The position numbers and the translations under genes are program-made. From Alphaproteobacteria bacterium (GTDB lineage Bacteria > Pseudomonadota > Alphaproteobacteria > Rhodobacterales > Rhodobacteraceae), in the NCBI GenBank assembly GCA_030425185.1, contig JAUIAU010000020.1, positions 1 to 54,460 on the forward strand: a stretch of DNA of 54,460 bases, written 5' to 3'. Below are positions 7,849-16,320 of the stretch, in pieces; within the stretch, counting starts at the first letter, position 1; each line of letters starts with the position of its first letter. The notes under the pieces are model-generated. The model saw nothing but the letters and a program-made list of their open reading frames with translations. It had not been told where the DNA came from and made no database searches.

Positions 7849-8070
7849 ATGGGAATCGGTAACATCGGCCTGCCCGGCCTCCTGCTCATCGCCATCGTCG
7901 TGCTCGTGCTCTTCGGCCGCGGCAAGATCAGCTCGCTGATGGGCGAGGTCGGCAAGGGCATCACTGCCTTCAAGAAGGGCGTGAGCGAGAGCAAGGACGA
8001 GATCGAGAACGAGGCCTCCGACGTTGCGCGCGACGTGACGCCGTCGGCGACCGACAAGGACAAGGCCTGA
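7849..8070 (+). CDS. tatA: Sec-independent protein translocase TatA
   Basis: A 73-aa inner-membrane protein that forms the pore-like oligomers of the twin-arginine translocase exporting folded proteins. It has one N-terminal membrane helix (LPGLLLIAIVVLVLFGRGK), then an amphipathic helix with the conserved SSLMGEVGKGITAFKKG and an acidic tail. The ATG at 7849 is preceded by AAGGAG (7834-7839) and places the conserved MGIGNIG at the N terminus; the longer frame to 7774 does not. tatB follows after 9 bp. Confidence 0.95.
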   Translation: MGIGNIGLPGLLLIAIVVLVLFGRGKISSLMGEVGKGITAFKKGVSESKDEIENEASDVARDVTPSATDKDKA

Positions 8071-8079
8071 TAGACCGCG

Positions 8080-8622
8080 ATGTTTGACCTGGGCTGGGCC
8101 GAACTGCTCGTCATCGGCGTGGTGGCGCTGATCGTGGTGGGTCCGAAGGACCTGCCGAAGCTGTTCCGCACGCTGGGGCAGTTCACCGGCAAGGCCCGCC
8201 GGATGGCACGCGAGTTCACCAGCGCGATGAACGCCGCCGCCGACGAGGCGGGGGTGAAGGACCTCAAGGACATCGGCGGCGACATCCGCAAGGCGACCTC
8301 GCCGCGCGCGATGGGGCTCGACGGGCTCGAGAAGGCCGCCAACGCCTTTGACAAGTGGGACCCGAACAGTGCCACCGGGCGGCTGTCGAAGGAGCGGGCC
8401 GAGGCCGCGCAGAAGATCCGCGACGCCGCCGCGAAGAAGGCCGAGGAACGGATGGCCCGCGAGCGCGCCGAGGCGCAGGCGGCCGCCGAAGCCGCCGCCG
8501 AGGCCGAGACCGCGGGCTGGGACGACGAGGGCGCCGTGGCAAGCCCGCCGCCGCGCCCGGCCGCGGCTGCACCGGCCGAGACCCGGCCTGAAACGCCCCC
8601 CAAGAAGGCAGACCCGGCATGA
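8080..8622 (+). CDS. tatB: Sec-independent protein translocase TatB
   Basis: The substrate-binding partner of TatC in the twin-arginine receptor complex. The N-terminal helix MFDLGWAELLVIGVVALIVV and the conserved VGPKDLPKLFRTLGQ identify it; the amphipathic helix continues through KARRMAREF. The 180-aa protein has a long charged C-terminal region of Ala/Glu-rich coiled coil (about 95-150) and a Pro/Ala tail. Its stop overlaps the tatC start by four bases (ATGA), indicating translational coupling. Confidence 0.94.
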   Translation: MFDLGWAELLVIGVVALIVVGPKDLPKLFRTLGQFTGKARRMAREFTSAMNAAADEAGVKDLKDIGGDIRKATSPRAMGLDGLEKAANAFDKWDPNSATGRLSKERAEAAQKIRDAAAKKAEERMARERAEAQAAAEAAAEAETAGWDDEGAVASPPPRPAAAAPAETRPETPPKKADPA

Positions 8623-9563
8623 CGACCGGCAACGATGAGATCGACGACACCTCCGCCCCGCTGATCGAGCATCTGGCGGAATTGCGCACCCGGCTGATCC
8701 GCTCGGTGCTGGCGCTGCTCGTCGCGGTCAGCGTCTTCTTCATCCCGATCAACGGCGACTTCATCGCGGCGCATGTGCTGGAATTCCTGCTCCGCCCGAT
8801 CGAGGTGACCCTGCGCTCCTTGGGAGACCCGTCGCCGACGCTGCAATACACCTCGCCGCAGGAATACCTGTTCACGCTGTTCCGGGTCTCGATGGTGTTC
8901 GGCTTCGCGCTGGCCTTCCCGGTGATCGGCTACCAGCTGTGGCGCTTCGTGGCGCCGGGCCTCTACCGCAGCGAGAAGAGCGCCTTCCTGCCGTTCCTGA
9001 TCGCCTCGCCGGTGATGTTCCTGCTGGGCGCCTCCTTCGCGCACCTCGTGGTGACGCCGCTGGCGATGTCCTTCTTCCTCGGCTTCGCGGACGTGTCGTC
9101 GATCTTCGCCAACCTGCTCGGCGGGCAGGCCCCGAACCTGCCCGATGTCGCCGCCGTGGTGCCCGAGACGCAGGAGGGCCTGCGCATCACCTTCTTCGGC
9201 AAGGTCAACGAGTCGCTGGCGATCTCGCTGGCCTTCATCATGGCCTTCGGGCTGTGCTTCCAGCTGCCGGTGCTGCTGACGCTGCTGGGCAAGGCGGGCC
9301 TTGTGACCGCGCGCGGCCTCGCCGGGGTGCGCAAGTACGCCATGGTGGGCATCCTCGTTCTGGCCGCGCTGGTGACGCCGCCCGACGTGGTGACCCAGCT
9401 GATCCTCTTCACCGTGGTCTACGGGCTCTACGAGGTGTCGATCTTCCTCGTGCGGCGGGTCGAGAAGAGCCGCACCGAACAGCTGCGCCGCGAAGGCGTG
9501 CTGGGCGAGGACGAGGACCTCTACGACTACGACGACGACGCGGCGGACGATCGGAAGGCATGA
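8619..9563 (+). CDS. tatC: Sec-independent protein translocase TatC
   Basis: The multi-spanning inner-membrane receptor for twin-arginine signal peptides. It contains the conserved N-terminal signature IEHLAELRTRLIRS, the FRVSMVFGFALAFPVI segment, the WRFVAPGLY motif and six predicted membrane helices. At 314 aa it is longer than E. coli TatC (258 aa), largely from a loop around residues 150-190 and an acidic cytoplasmic tail (EDEDLYDYDDDAADD). It overlaps tatB upstream and the ATPase gene downstream by four bases each. Confidence 0.95.
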   Translation: MTTGNDEIDDTSAPLIEHLAELRTRLIRSVLALLVAVSVFFIPINGDFIAAHVLEFLLRPIEVTLRSLGDPSPTLQYTSPQEYLFTLFRVSMVFGFALAFPVIGYQLWRFVAPGLYRSEKSAFLPFLIASPVMFLLGASFAHLVVTPLAMSFFLGFADVSSIFANLLGGQAPNLPDVAAVVPETQEGLRITFFGKVNESLAISLAFIMAFGLCFQLPVLLTLLGKAGLVTARGLAGVRKYAMVGILVLAALVTPPDVVTQLILFTVVYGLYEVSIFLVRRVEKSRTEQLRREGVLGEDEDLYDYDDDAADDRKA

Positions 9564-10408
9564 CCGGGACCGATCCGCTTCTCCGCATCGCGGCGGCGCT
9601 GGAGCGTCTTGCGCCGCCGCCCGCCCCGGCCCCGGACCTGTCTGCGGCCGACGCATTCCTGTGGGAAACCGGCCCCGACCGGCTGCGCCCGGTGCCGCGC
9701 GTCTCGCGGGTGGCGCTCGACCTGCTGGTCGGCGTCGACCGCGCCCGGGACACCCTCCTTGCCAACACCCGGCAGTTCGCACGCGGCCTGCCCGCGAACA
9801 ACGCGCTCCTGTGGGGCGCGCGGGGGATGGGGAAATCCTCGCTGGTCAAGGCGGTGCACGGCCAGGTTCTTTCCGAAGGACTAGCGCTGAAGATCGTCGA
9901 ACTCAGCCGGGAGGACCTGCCCTCGGTCACGCGGCTGTTGACCCACCTGCGCGCCGCCCCGGCCGAGCGCTTCATCCTGTTCTGTGACGACCTGTCGTTC
10001 AGCCACGATGACCAGCACTACAAGTCGCTGAAGGCGGTTCTGGACGGCGGGATCGAGGGCCGGCCGGAGAACGTGCTGTTCTACGCCACCTCCAACCGCC
10101 GCCACCTGATGCCGCGCGACATGATCGAGAACGAGCGGGGCAGCGCCATCAACCCGGCCGAGGCGGTCGAGGAAAAGGTCTCGCTCTCGGACCGCTTCGG
10201 CCTCTGGCTGGGCTTCCACGCCTGCGACCAGGACCAGTTCCTTGCGATGATCCGGGGCTACTGCACCGCGCACGGGCTGGAGATCGCCGAGGACGAGCTG
10301 CGCGCCGAGGCCATCGAGTGGCAGCAGACCCGCGGCTCGCGCTCGGGCCGCGTGGCCTGGCAGTTCTTCACCGACCTGGCCGGACGCCGGGGGGTGACGG
10401 TCGGGTAG
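9560..10408 (+). CDS. DUF815-type P-loop ATPase
   Basis: A 282-aa AAA+-like ATPase. Walker A is GARGMGKSS (about 86-94) and Walker B FILFCDDLSF (about 138-147); a sensor-like FYATSNRRHLMPRDM and an arginine-rich C-terminal helical part (QQTRGSRSGRVAWQF) follow. The family is widespread in proteobacteria but its role is not well established. The ATG at 9560 overlaps the tatC stop by four bases, so it is translated as the fourth gene of the tat operon, a conserved-looking but unexplained association. Transcription ends at the hairpins 10413-10452. Confidence 0.88.
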   Translation: MTGTDPLLRIAAALERLAPPPAPAPDLSAADAFLWETGPDRLRPVPRVSRVALDLLVGVDRARDTLLANTRQFARGLPANNALLWGARGMGKSSLVKAVHGQVLSEGLALKIVELSREDLPSVTRLLTHLRAAPAERFILFCDDLSFSHDDQHYKSLKAVLDGGIEGRPENVLFYATSNRRHLMPRDMIENERGSAINPAEAVEEKVSLSDRFGLWLGFHACDQDQFLAMIRGYCTAHGLEIAEDELRAEAIEWQQTRGSRSGRVAWQFFTDLAGRRGVTVG

Positions 10409-10412
10409 GGCG

Positions 10413-10452
10413 GATGCCGCTTGCACGCGGCATCGCGGCCCTGCAAGGCCGC
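10413..10452. terminator. Two tandem hairpins between convergent operons
   Basis: Stem 1 is GATGCCGC (10413-10420) with GCGGCATC (10427-10434); stem 2 is GCGGCC (10435-10440) with GGCCGC (10447-10452). Both are perfect, both have 6-base loops, and they abut. They fill the 64-bp gap between the tat operon end (10408) and the nlpD-like gene end (10473), as expected of a bidirectional terminator. Confidence 0.65.
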
Positions 10453-10472
10453 GCCCGCCCCGACCGCAGGTC

Positions 10473-11597
10473 TCACTCCAGGTAGGGCACCGGGTCGACC
10501 GGCGTGGTGCCGTCGCGGACCTCGAAATGCAGGAAGGCCGGATCGCTGGCGGCGACCGCCGCCAGGCGCTGGCCCCGCCGGACGCGGTCGCCCTGTGCCA
10601 CCCGGATGTCCGTGACGTTGCCGTAGATGGTCAGCAGGCCATTCGGGTGCCTGAGCAGCAGGATCTGGACCTGGTCGGTGTCGCGCGTGATCCGAAGGAC
10701 CTCGCCCGCTTCTGCCGCCAGCACCGGGCTGCCCGCCGAGGCCCCGATCCGGATGCCGTCCGAGCGGCCGCGCCGGAAGCTCTGCACGATGGGGCCGGAG
10801 GTGGGCATCTGCAGCGCCGCGCTCCCCGAGACGGCCGTCGTCGTCGCGCCGAGGTTGGGCGATGCCGGAACGGTGGCCGTGGCGACCTCGCTTGCCGGGG
10901 GCAACGGAGTGGCGGCGGAGGGCGGCAGCGGCGTGGGCGTCCCTGTGCCGGGCGGCACGGCATCGGCCGCGTCCGCGCGGGTCTGCGAGACCGCGACCGG
11001 GATCAGCAGGTACTGCCCTTCGCGCACCGCGAGGTCCGGCCCGAGGCCGTTCCAGTCCGCCAGCGCGCGCGGCGACACGTCATAGAGCCGCGCCACGGTA
11101 TAGGCCGTCTCGCCGCGCCCGACGCGATGCCGCACGGGCTCCACGCCCGGCGGCGGGGCGGGCGTCAGCACCGGCACCGTCGTGGCATCGGCCCGGTCGA
11201 TGGCCTGTCCGGCAATCGCCGCGATGTCGAGCCCGGAGCCCGCACCGGCTTCCGGCACCCGGCGCGGCAGGGCCACGATCTCGTCTGCGCGCAGGGTGGC
11301 CCCGGGTTGCAGCCCGTTGAACCGGGCGATCTCGGCGGCTGGCAGGCCGACCCGCGCCGCGAGGGTCTCGACGGTATCGCCGCGCCGCGCGACCGCGACC
11401 TGGTAGCCGGGATAGGAGATCACCCCGCGCTGGTCCGGCTCCGGGCGCGGCGCGGTCGCCGTCTGCACCCCGCCCGCGGTGTTCATCCCGCCAAGGCCGC
11501 CCCGCATGTCGAAGTCGAGCTGGTCGGTGCATCCGGCCAGCGCCACCGCCAGCCCGAGCACGGCGATCCCGCCCCGTCGTGTCGTCGTCCAACGCAT
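10473..11597 (-). CDS. NlpD-like lipoprotein: two LysM domains and a degenerate LytM domain
   Basis: A 374-aa envelope protein expected to control septal peptidoglycan amidases. A signal peptide ends in lipobox LAGC (Cys23). LysM 1 spans about 63-108 (ARRGDTVETLAARVGLPA) and LysM 2 about 156-200 (GRGETAYTVARLYDVSP). A Pro/Ala/Thr linker precedes a C-terminal M23/LytM fold (about 285-374). The metal-binding residues are lost: the usual YxH is YGN and HLHFEVR is FLHFEVR, so it is probably an activator, not a peptidase, as in NlpD and EnvC. The ATG at 11597 was chosen because the lipoprotein signal starts there. It ends the surE-pcm-nlpD run, an arrangement also seen in other proteobacteria. Confidence 0.88.
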   Translation of the reverse strand: MRWTTTRRGGIAVLGLAVALAGCTDQLDFDMRGGLGGMNTAGGVQTATAPRPEPDQRGVISYPGYQVAVARRGDTVETLAARVGLPAAEIARFNGLQPGATLRADEIVALPRRVPEAGAGSGLDIAAIAGQAIDRADATTVPVLTPAPPPGVEPVRHRVGRGETAYTVARLYDVSPRALADWNGLGPDLAVREGQYLLIPVAVSQTRADAADAVPPGTGTPTPLPPSAATPLPPASEVATATVPASPNLGATTTAVSGSAALQMPTSGPIVQSFRRGRSDGIRIGASAGSPVLAAEAGEVLRITRDTDQVQILLLRHPNGLLTIYGNVTDIRVAQGDRVRRGQRLAAVAASDPAFLHFEVRDGTTPVDPVPYLE

Positions 11598-11650
11598 CGC
11601 GTTCAATCCCGTTCCGAAAACCCAAAATCTGCCCCCGATATGGGGCATGT

Positions 11651-12295
11651 TCAGTCCGAGCCCAACCCCTCGACGAGCGGCACGAAGCGAACCTCGCGCA
11701 ACTCCTCGTAGTCGAACTGGCCGCTCTCGGACTTGGTGACCTTGATCAGAGACTGGACCGAGTCCGACTGGCCCACCGGCACCACCATGATCCCGCCCGG
11801 CTTCAGCTGGGCCAGCAGCGGACCCGGCGGGTCCTCGGCCGCGGCCGTGACCATGATGCGGTCGAAGGGGGCCTGGTCCGGCAGCCCGTGGCTGCCGTCG
11901 CCGGTCATCACCGTGACGTTGGTCAGCCCCAGCGCCTCGATCCGCTCCTGCGCGGTGCGGGTCAGCCGCCGGTGCCGGTCGATGGTGTAGATGCGCCGCC
12001 CGAGATGGCTGAGGATCGCGGCCTGGTAGCCCGAGCCGGTGCCGACCTCGAGCACCTTGTCGCGCGGATGCACCGCCAGCGCCTGCGTCATCAGCCCGAC
12101 CACCGAGGGCTGCGAGATTGTCTGGCCCGAGGCGATCGGCAGCGGCACATCCTGGTAGGCGCGGTCGGCGAAGATGCCGTCGACGAAGAGGCCCCGGTCG
12201 GTGCGCTCCATCGCGGTCAGCACGCGCGGGTCGGTCACGCCGCGCGTCCGCAGCGTGTAGAGGAACTGCATCTGCTGTTCCGCGTCGGGCGGCAT
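11651..12295 (-). CDS. pcm: Protein-L-isoaspartate O-methyltransferase
   Basis: Methylates L-isoaspartyl residues in damaged proteins, using S-adenosylmethionine, to start their repair. The 214-aa protein has the SAM-binding motif [16 protein letters not shown], the upstream substrate motif [18 protein letters not shown], and the C-terminal strand [16 protein letters not shown]. It begins two bases after surE ends, so the two are almost certainly one transcript; surE and pcm are neighbours in many proteobacteria. Confidence 0.93.
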   Translation of the reverse strand: MPPDAEQQMQFLYTLRTRGVTDPRVLTAMERTDRGLFVDGIFADRAYQDVPLPIASGQTISQPSVVGLMTQALAVHPRDKVLEVGTGSGYQAAILSHLGRRIYTIDRHRRLTRTAQERIEALGLTNVTVMTGDGSHGLPDQAPFDRIMVTAAAEDPPGPLLAQLKPGGIMVVPVGQSDSVQSLIKVTKSESGQFDYEELREVRFVPLVEGLGSD

Positions 12296-12297
12296 CC

Positions 12298-13092
12298 TCA
12301 GCGCTCCAGCGCGGCGGCGAGCGCGCCGATCTGGTCATGCGCGGTCAGGTCGGCGGTCATCGGGGTCACGCTGACATGCCCGTCGAGATTGGCCTCGACA
12401 TCGGTGCCCGCCCCGGTGCGGACTGCCTGCGCGCCGCCCTTGATCCACAGGAACCGCCGCCCCGAGGGCGCGGTCGCGGGCTCGGTCCGGAAGCTCGGCA
12501 CCGGGCGCAGGCCCTGCCGGACGACCCGAACGCCCTGCACCGCGGCGGCGGGCACCGGCGGGAAGTTGACGTTGAAGAAGGTCTTGTAGCCCGACGGCGC
12601 GGCGTCCCAGTCGGCATGGGCCACGAGGTCGCGCAGGACGGCGGCGCCATGCACGCGCGCCGCCTCGAAGGGATCGTCGAGACCGGCGTTCTCCGGCCCG
12701 TAGAACTGCGACAGCGCGACGGCGCGCAGGCCCTGCAGCGCACCCTCCATCGCCCCGCCCAGCGTGCCTGAATAGAGCGCGTTCTCGCCCGCGTTGTTGC
12801 CCCGGTTCACGCCCGACAGGACAAGGTCCGGCGGCGCGTCGGCCATCACCTCGTGCAGCGCGGCCAGCACGCAATCGGCGGGCGCGCCCTCGGCGGCCCA
12901 GCGACGCGGCCCGAGCTCGGCGATCATCGTGGGATGGGTGTAGCTGATGCAGTGCCCGACGCCCGACTGCTCGAAGGCCGGGGCGACGGTCCAGACCTCG
13001 CCCGCGTCCCCGGCCAGCTCGGTGGCGATCGCGTGAAGCGCCTCCAGCCCCGGTGCGTTGATGCCGTCGTCGTTGGTGATCAGAATGCGCAT
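12298..13092 (-). CDS. surE: 5'/3'-nucleotidase SurE
   Basis: A metal-dependent nucleoside monophosphate phosphatase active in stationary-phase survival. The 264-aa protein starts [19 protein letters not shown], containing the metal-binding Asp pair, and has the second signature [20 protein letters not shown] and the region NVNFP. Length matches the family. It is the first gene of surE-pcm-nlpD; a terminator-like hairpin at 13160-13187 separates it from the SDR upstream. Confidence 0.94.
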   Translation of the reverse strand: MRILITNDDGINAPGLEALHAIATELAGDAGEVWTVAPAFEQSGVGHCISYTHPTMIAELGPRRWAAEGAPADCVLAALHEVMADAPPDLVLSGVNRGNNAGENALYSGTLGGAMEGALQGLRAVALSQFYGPENAGLDDPFEAARVHGAAVLRDLVAHADWDAAPSGYKTFFNVNFPPVPAAAVQGVRVVRQGLRPVPSFRTEPATAPSGRRFLWIKGGAQAVRTGAGTDVEANLDGHVSVTPMTADLTAHDQIGALAAALER

Positions 13093-13159
13093 GTCGGCCC
13101 CGTCGTCTGCCGGGCCTTGTTAGGGGAAGGGGCAGGGCGCGACAAGGCGGCCCCGACGC

Positions 13160-13187
13160 AGTCTCCGGGCCTGTGGCCCCGGAGACT
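13160..13187 (-). terminator. Hairpin terminator after the SDR gene
   Basis: AGTCTCCGGG (13160-13169) and CCCGGAGACT (13178-13187) form a perfect 10-bp stem with an 8-base loop, 23 bp past the stop of the minus-strand SDR and ahead of the surE promoter region. There is no clear T-run. Confidence 0.6.
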
Positions 13188-13209
13188 CGCGCGAAGCCCG
13201 CGGCCGGCC

Positions 13210-13854
13210 TCAGGCGCTCAGGAGGGCGAGGACCTTCGCCGCCTCGTCGGCGGGGCTGGCGAGCTTGGCCGCGTCCTGCCCCGGATAGAAGCGCGCCCGC
13301 GTGGCGGTCGGCATCTCGGCGGGCGTGTGCACCAGCACGCGCGGCCCGAGCCGGGCGCTTTCGGCCTGCCACGACCGGGCGAGCGCGACCTGCGCAGCCT
13401 TCGTCGCCCCGTAATGCCCGAAGAACGGCTTGCCCGCGCGCGGGTCGTCAAAGAAGACCGCCGTGCCCGCCTCGCCCAGCAGCGGCGCCACCATCGTGAT
13501 GACGGTTTGCGTCGCCATCACGTTGTGCTCGAGCGACCGCGCCAGTTCCTTGTCTGCCGAATGCGCGACCGGGCTCAGCGGCGCGGCATGGATCGCGGCA
13601 TGCACCAGGAGGTCGATCCGGCCCCAGCGGTCATGGATCGCCCGGCAGATCCCGGCGACCGCGTCCTTCTTCGTCAGGTCGATGGGGGCCAGCGTGGCGC
13701 TGCCGCCCTTTTCCCGGATGCGGTCGTCGAGGGCTTCGAGCGCGCCCGAGGTGCGGGCGAGCGCGATGACGTGATACTCCGGCGCGAGACCGAGGGCGAC
13801 GGAGAAGCCGAGCCCGCGCGAGGCTCCGGTGACGAGGGCAATCTTCTGATCCAT
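13210..13854 (-). CDS. Short-chain dehydrogenase/reductase (214 aa)
   Basis: A classical SDR with an intact active site: cofactor motif TGASRGLG at residues 9-16, NAG-like HAAIHAA, and YGATK as catalytic YxxxK (HYGATKAAQVALARSW). The position-2 acid after the second strand (ALARTSGALEAL) suggests NADPH use. Substrate is not predictable. The ATG at 13854 (MDQKIALVTGAS) was chosen; the longer frame to 13890 adds MTLPDPRARERA, which is not SDR-like. It is monocistronic, bounded by the hairpin at 13160 and the inverted repeat pair at 13926-14048. Confidence 0.85.
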   Translation of the reverse strand: MDQKIALVTGASRGLGFSVALGLAPEYHVIALARTSGALEALDDRIREKGGSATLAPIDLTKKDAVAGICRAIHDRWGRIDLLVHAAIHAAPLSPVAHSADKELARSLEHNVMATQTVITMVAPLLGEAGTAVFFDDPRAGKPFFGHYGATKAAQVALARSWQAESARLGPRVLVHTPAEMPTATRARFYPGQDAAKLASPADEAAKVLALLSA

Positions 13855-13925
13855 GGCGCGCTCTCTGGCCCGGGGGTCGGGCAAGGTCAAGCGTCCCCGC
13901 GCCGCAGCGGGCAGCGCCCCTGCCT

Positions 13926-14048
13926 TTCTTCTTGGGGAAAATACTCCGGGGGGCGCGCGCCCGCACGGGCGCGCGGCGGGGGGCAGAGCCCCCCGGTCCG
14001 GCCTGCGGCCGGAGCGCTCCGCGCGGGAGTATTTGGGCCAAGAAGAAG
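13926..14048. repeat. Inverted pair of the dispersed intergenic repeat (copies B and C)
   Basis: Copy B (13926-13950) is in reverse orientation and copy C (14024-14048) forward, so that GGAGTATTT...AAGAAG ends point away from a core of about 75 bp that is almost pure G+C (GCGCGC-rich and CCGGCC-rich). The whole unit lies between two minus-strand genes (SDR start 13854, PilP-like stop 14061). The pair could fold into one long stem-loop structure. Confidence 0.6.
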
Positions 14049-14060
14049 CAGGAGGCGCGC

Positions 14061-14321
14061 TCAGCCCGTCTCGGGCAGGCGCAGAACCTCGGCCACGCCG
14101 CCGCGGACCAGCACCAGTTCGCCGATGCCGATCGCCTCGACCCGGCCGCCGTCGAGCGGGTCGCCGGGGCTGACGGTCACCCGGTCCCGGCGTCCGAGCC
14201 GGACCAGCGCGCGCGGCGCGGCCTCGGTGCCGAAGGTGCCGAGCAGGGCGAGGCCGCGCCGGGGCAGGTCGGCGGCCTGGGTCGCCAGGCGGGCAACGGT
14301 CTCGGGGGTGGGGTCGGACAT
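14061..14321 (-). CDS. Small PilP/GspC-like protein (86 aa)
   Basis: A short protein starting MSDPTPETVARLATQAADL. Its core, LALLGTFGTEAAPRALVRLG followed by VTVSPGDPLDGGRVEAIG, resembles the HR/PDZ-like beta domain of type II secretion GspC and pilus PilP proteins. There is no signal peptide or membrane helix at this start, and no pilus genes nearby, so the functional assignment is weak. Start at the ATG 14321; the longer frame to 14495 encodes arginine-rich sequence without homology. Confidence 0.6.
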   Translation of the reverse strand: MSDPTPETVARLATQAADLPRRGLALLGTFGTEAAPRALVRLGRRDRVTVSPGDPLDGGRVEAIGIGELVLVRGGVAEVLRLPETG

Positions 14322-14559
14322 GGCGCGGCGGCTCCGGAGTGCGGGAAGGGCGGGCCTACTCCCGATGCTGCGGCGCGGAAAGACCCGCCGTCCGGACCGC
14401 GCGGGAGTTCGCCGATGCTGCGCCTGCACGCAGCCTGCCCGGTCTCCGGGCAGCGCCGCAAAGAGGTACGCCCGGTGTCGCAATTCCATGGACAAACCGG
14501 GCTAAGACCTTCTTTCGTCTGGGGTGGATCACCCGGACCAGCCAAAAGGAGGGGCGATC

Positions 14560-14727
14560 ATGGCCCTGAGAGTCTTCACCTGTCGCGAATGTGGGCACCG
14601 GATGCGCTACGGGGCGCGGCGGTGCGGCAATTGCTACGCGCCGACCCCCGGCAGCAACCGGGTCCGCACCCTGATTCTCGGGTTGGGACTGCTGGCGGTG
14701 GCCGCAGGCGTGCTGGTCGTGGCCTGA
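14560..14727 (+). CDS. 55-aa zinc-ribbon membrane microprotein
   Basis: Unknown function. Two CxxC pairs (CREC at about 6-9 and CGNC at about 20-23) form a zinc ribbon, followed by a short linker and a C-terminal membrane helix (TLILGLGLLAVAAGVLVVA). The ATG at 14560 has a strong ribosome binding site (AAAGGAGGGG), which supports real translation of this small gene. It stands alone on the plus strand, meeting purF tail to tail with one base between the two stop codons. Confidence 0.75.
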   Translation: MALRVFTCRECGHRMRYGARRCGNCYAPTPGSNRVRTLILGLGLLAVAAGVLVVA

Positions 14728-14728
14728 G

Positions 14729-16222
14729 CTACTCGGCGGCTTTCAGGGTGAAACCCTTGTTGAGCATGTCCGAGGGCGCTACCGGGTAGTCCCCGGAGAA
14801 GCACGCATCGCAATAGCGCGGGGCAGCCGGGTCGCGGCCGGCCGCCTCGCCCACGGCGCGGTAGAGCCCGTCGAGCGAGATGAACTTCAGCGAATCAACC
14901 CCGAGATGGTGGCGCATCTCGTCCTCGCTCATCGTCGCGGCGAGCAGTTTCTCGCGCTGCGGCGTGTCCACGCCGTAGAAACAGGGCCACGCGGTGGGCG
15001 GCGAGGCGATGCGGAAATGCACTTCGCGCGCGCCGGCGTCGAGGATCATTTCCTTGATCTTGCGCGAGGTCGTGCCGCGCACCACCGAGTCGTCGACGAG
15101 GATCACACGCTTGCCGCGGATCAGCGCCCGGTTCACGTTCAGCTTGAGCCGCACGCCCATGTTCCGGATCTGCTCGGTCGGTTCGATGAAGGTCCGGCCC
15201 ATGTACTGGTTGCGGATGATCCCCATGCCGTAGGGAATGCCCGACTCGAAGGAGAAGCCGATGGCGGCGGGGGTGCCGCTGTCCGGCACCGGGCAGACGA
15301 GATCCGCGTCGACCGGCGCTTCGCGGGCCAGCTCGATCCCGATCTGGCGGCGGGTCTCGTAGACCGACCGTCCCCCGAGGATCGAGTCGGGGCGCGAGAA
15401 GTAGACGTGCTCGAAGATGCAGAAGCGCGAGGCGCGCTGCTCGAAGGGGCGGAAGCTCTCGACCTTGCCGTGCGAGATCACGACCATCTCGCCCGGGTCG
15501 ATCTCGCGCAGGAACTCCGCGCCGACGATGTCGAGGCCGCAGGTCTCGGAACTCAGCACGAAGGCGCCGTCCGACAGTGCCCCCAGCACCAGCGGGCGCA
15601 CGCCCAGCGGGTCACGCACGCCGATCAGCTTTGTGCGGGTCATCGCGACGACCGAGAAGGCCCCTTCGACCCGGCGCAGCGCGTCCTTCATCCGCTCGGG
15701 AATGGTCTTCTGCAGCGAGCGCGCCATCAGGTGGATGATGCATTCGCTGTCCGACGAGGACTGGAAGATCGAGCCGCGCTCGATCAGCTCGCGGCGCAGT
15801 TCCTCGGCGTTGGTGATGTTGCCGTTATGGGCGATCGCCGCGCCGCCCATGGCGAACTCGCCGAAGAAGGGCTGCACGTCGCGGATCGCCGTGGTGCCCT
15901 TGGAGCCGGCGGTGGAGTAGCGCACGTGCCCGATGGCCAGCGGGCCGGGCAGGGTCTCCATCAGCGAGGCGGAGGTGAAGTTGTCGCGGACATAGCCGAA
16001 GCGGCGGGCAGAGTTGAACCCCTGCTCCGGATCGTGGGCGACGATGCCGCCAGCTTCCTGTCCCCGGTGTTGCAGGGCGTGCAGGCCGAGGGCCACGAAA
16101 TTGGCGGCGTCCTTGACCCCGATGACACCGAAGACGCCGCACTCTTCGTGCAGCTTGTCGTCGAGCCCGGCATCGCGCAGGGCGGAGGTGTCGAAGGGGG
16201 TGGCCGGGGGCATCTGGCGCAT
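14729..16222 (-). CDS. purF: Amidophosphoribosyltransferase
   Basis: Catalyses the first committed step of purine synthesis, glutamine plus PRPP to phosphoribosylamine. The N-terminal nucleophile glutaminase begins at Cys28 (EECGVFG), so a propeptide must be removed. The PRPP loop VILVDDSVVRGTTSRK and conserved AIGHVRYSTAGS are present. Four cysteines placed as in the iron-sulfur-containing B. subtilis type are visible (RFCIFEH, WPCFYG and the CDAC pair). The start is uncertain: ATG 16222 (MRQMPPAT) and GTG 16258 are both open with weak Shine-Dalgarno sequences. cvpA lies two genes upstream, recalling the cvpA-purF pairing of E. coli. Confidence 0.95.
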   Translation of the reverse strand: MRQMPPATPFDTSALRDAGLDDKLHEECGVFGVIGVKDAANFVALGLHALQHRGQEAGGIVAHDPEQGFNSARRFGYVRDNFTSASLMETLPGPLAIGHVRYSTAGSKGTTAIRDVQPFFGEFAMGGAAIAHNGNITNAEELRRELIERGSIFQSSSDSECIIHLMARSLQKTIPERMKDALRRVEGAFSVVAMTRTKLIGVRDPLGVRPLVLGALSDGAFVLSSETCGLDIVGAEFLREIDPGEMVVISHGKVESFRPFEQRASRFCIFEHVYFSRPDSILGGRSVYETRRQIGIELAREAPVDADLVCPVPDSGTPAAIGFSFESGIPYGMGIIRNQYMGRTFIEPTEQIRNMGVRLKLNVNRALIRGKRVILVDDSVVRGTTSRKIKEMILDAGAREVHFRIASPPTAWPCFYGVDTPQREKLLAATMSEDEMRHHLGVDSLKFISLDGLYRAVGEAAGRDPAAPRYCDACFSGDYPVAPSDMLNKGFTLKAAE

Positions 16223-16320
16223 GGCGGTGGATCCGATTCCCGTCTCTCGCGCCTCCACCTAGTGCGTCGGGCCGCGTCTGTCACGGCCCGACTGTCATGC
16301 GGCTGTCATGTCGCTGCCGA

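Noticed and set aside
16223-16258. GTG at 16258 as the purF start
   Set aside because: Not excluded, but the additional 12 residues are poorly supported; ATG 16222 was preferred.
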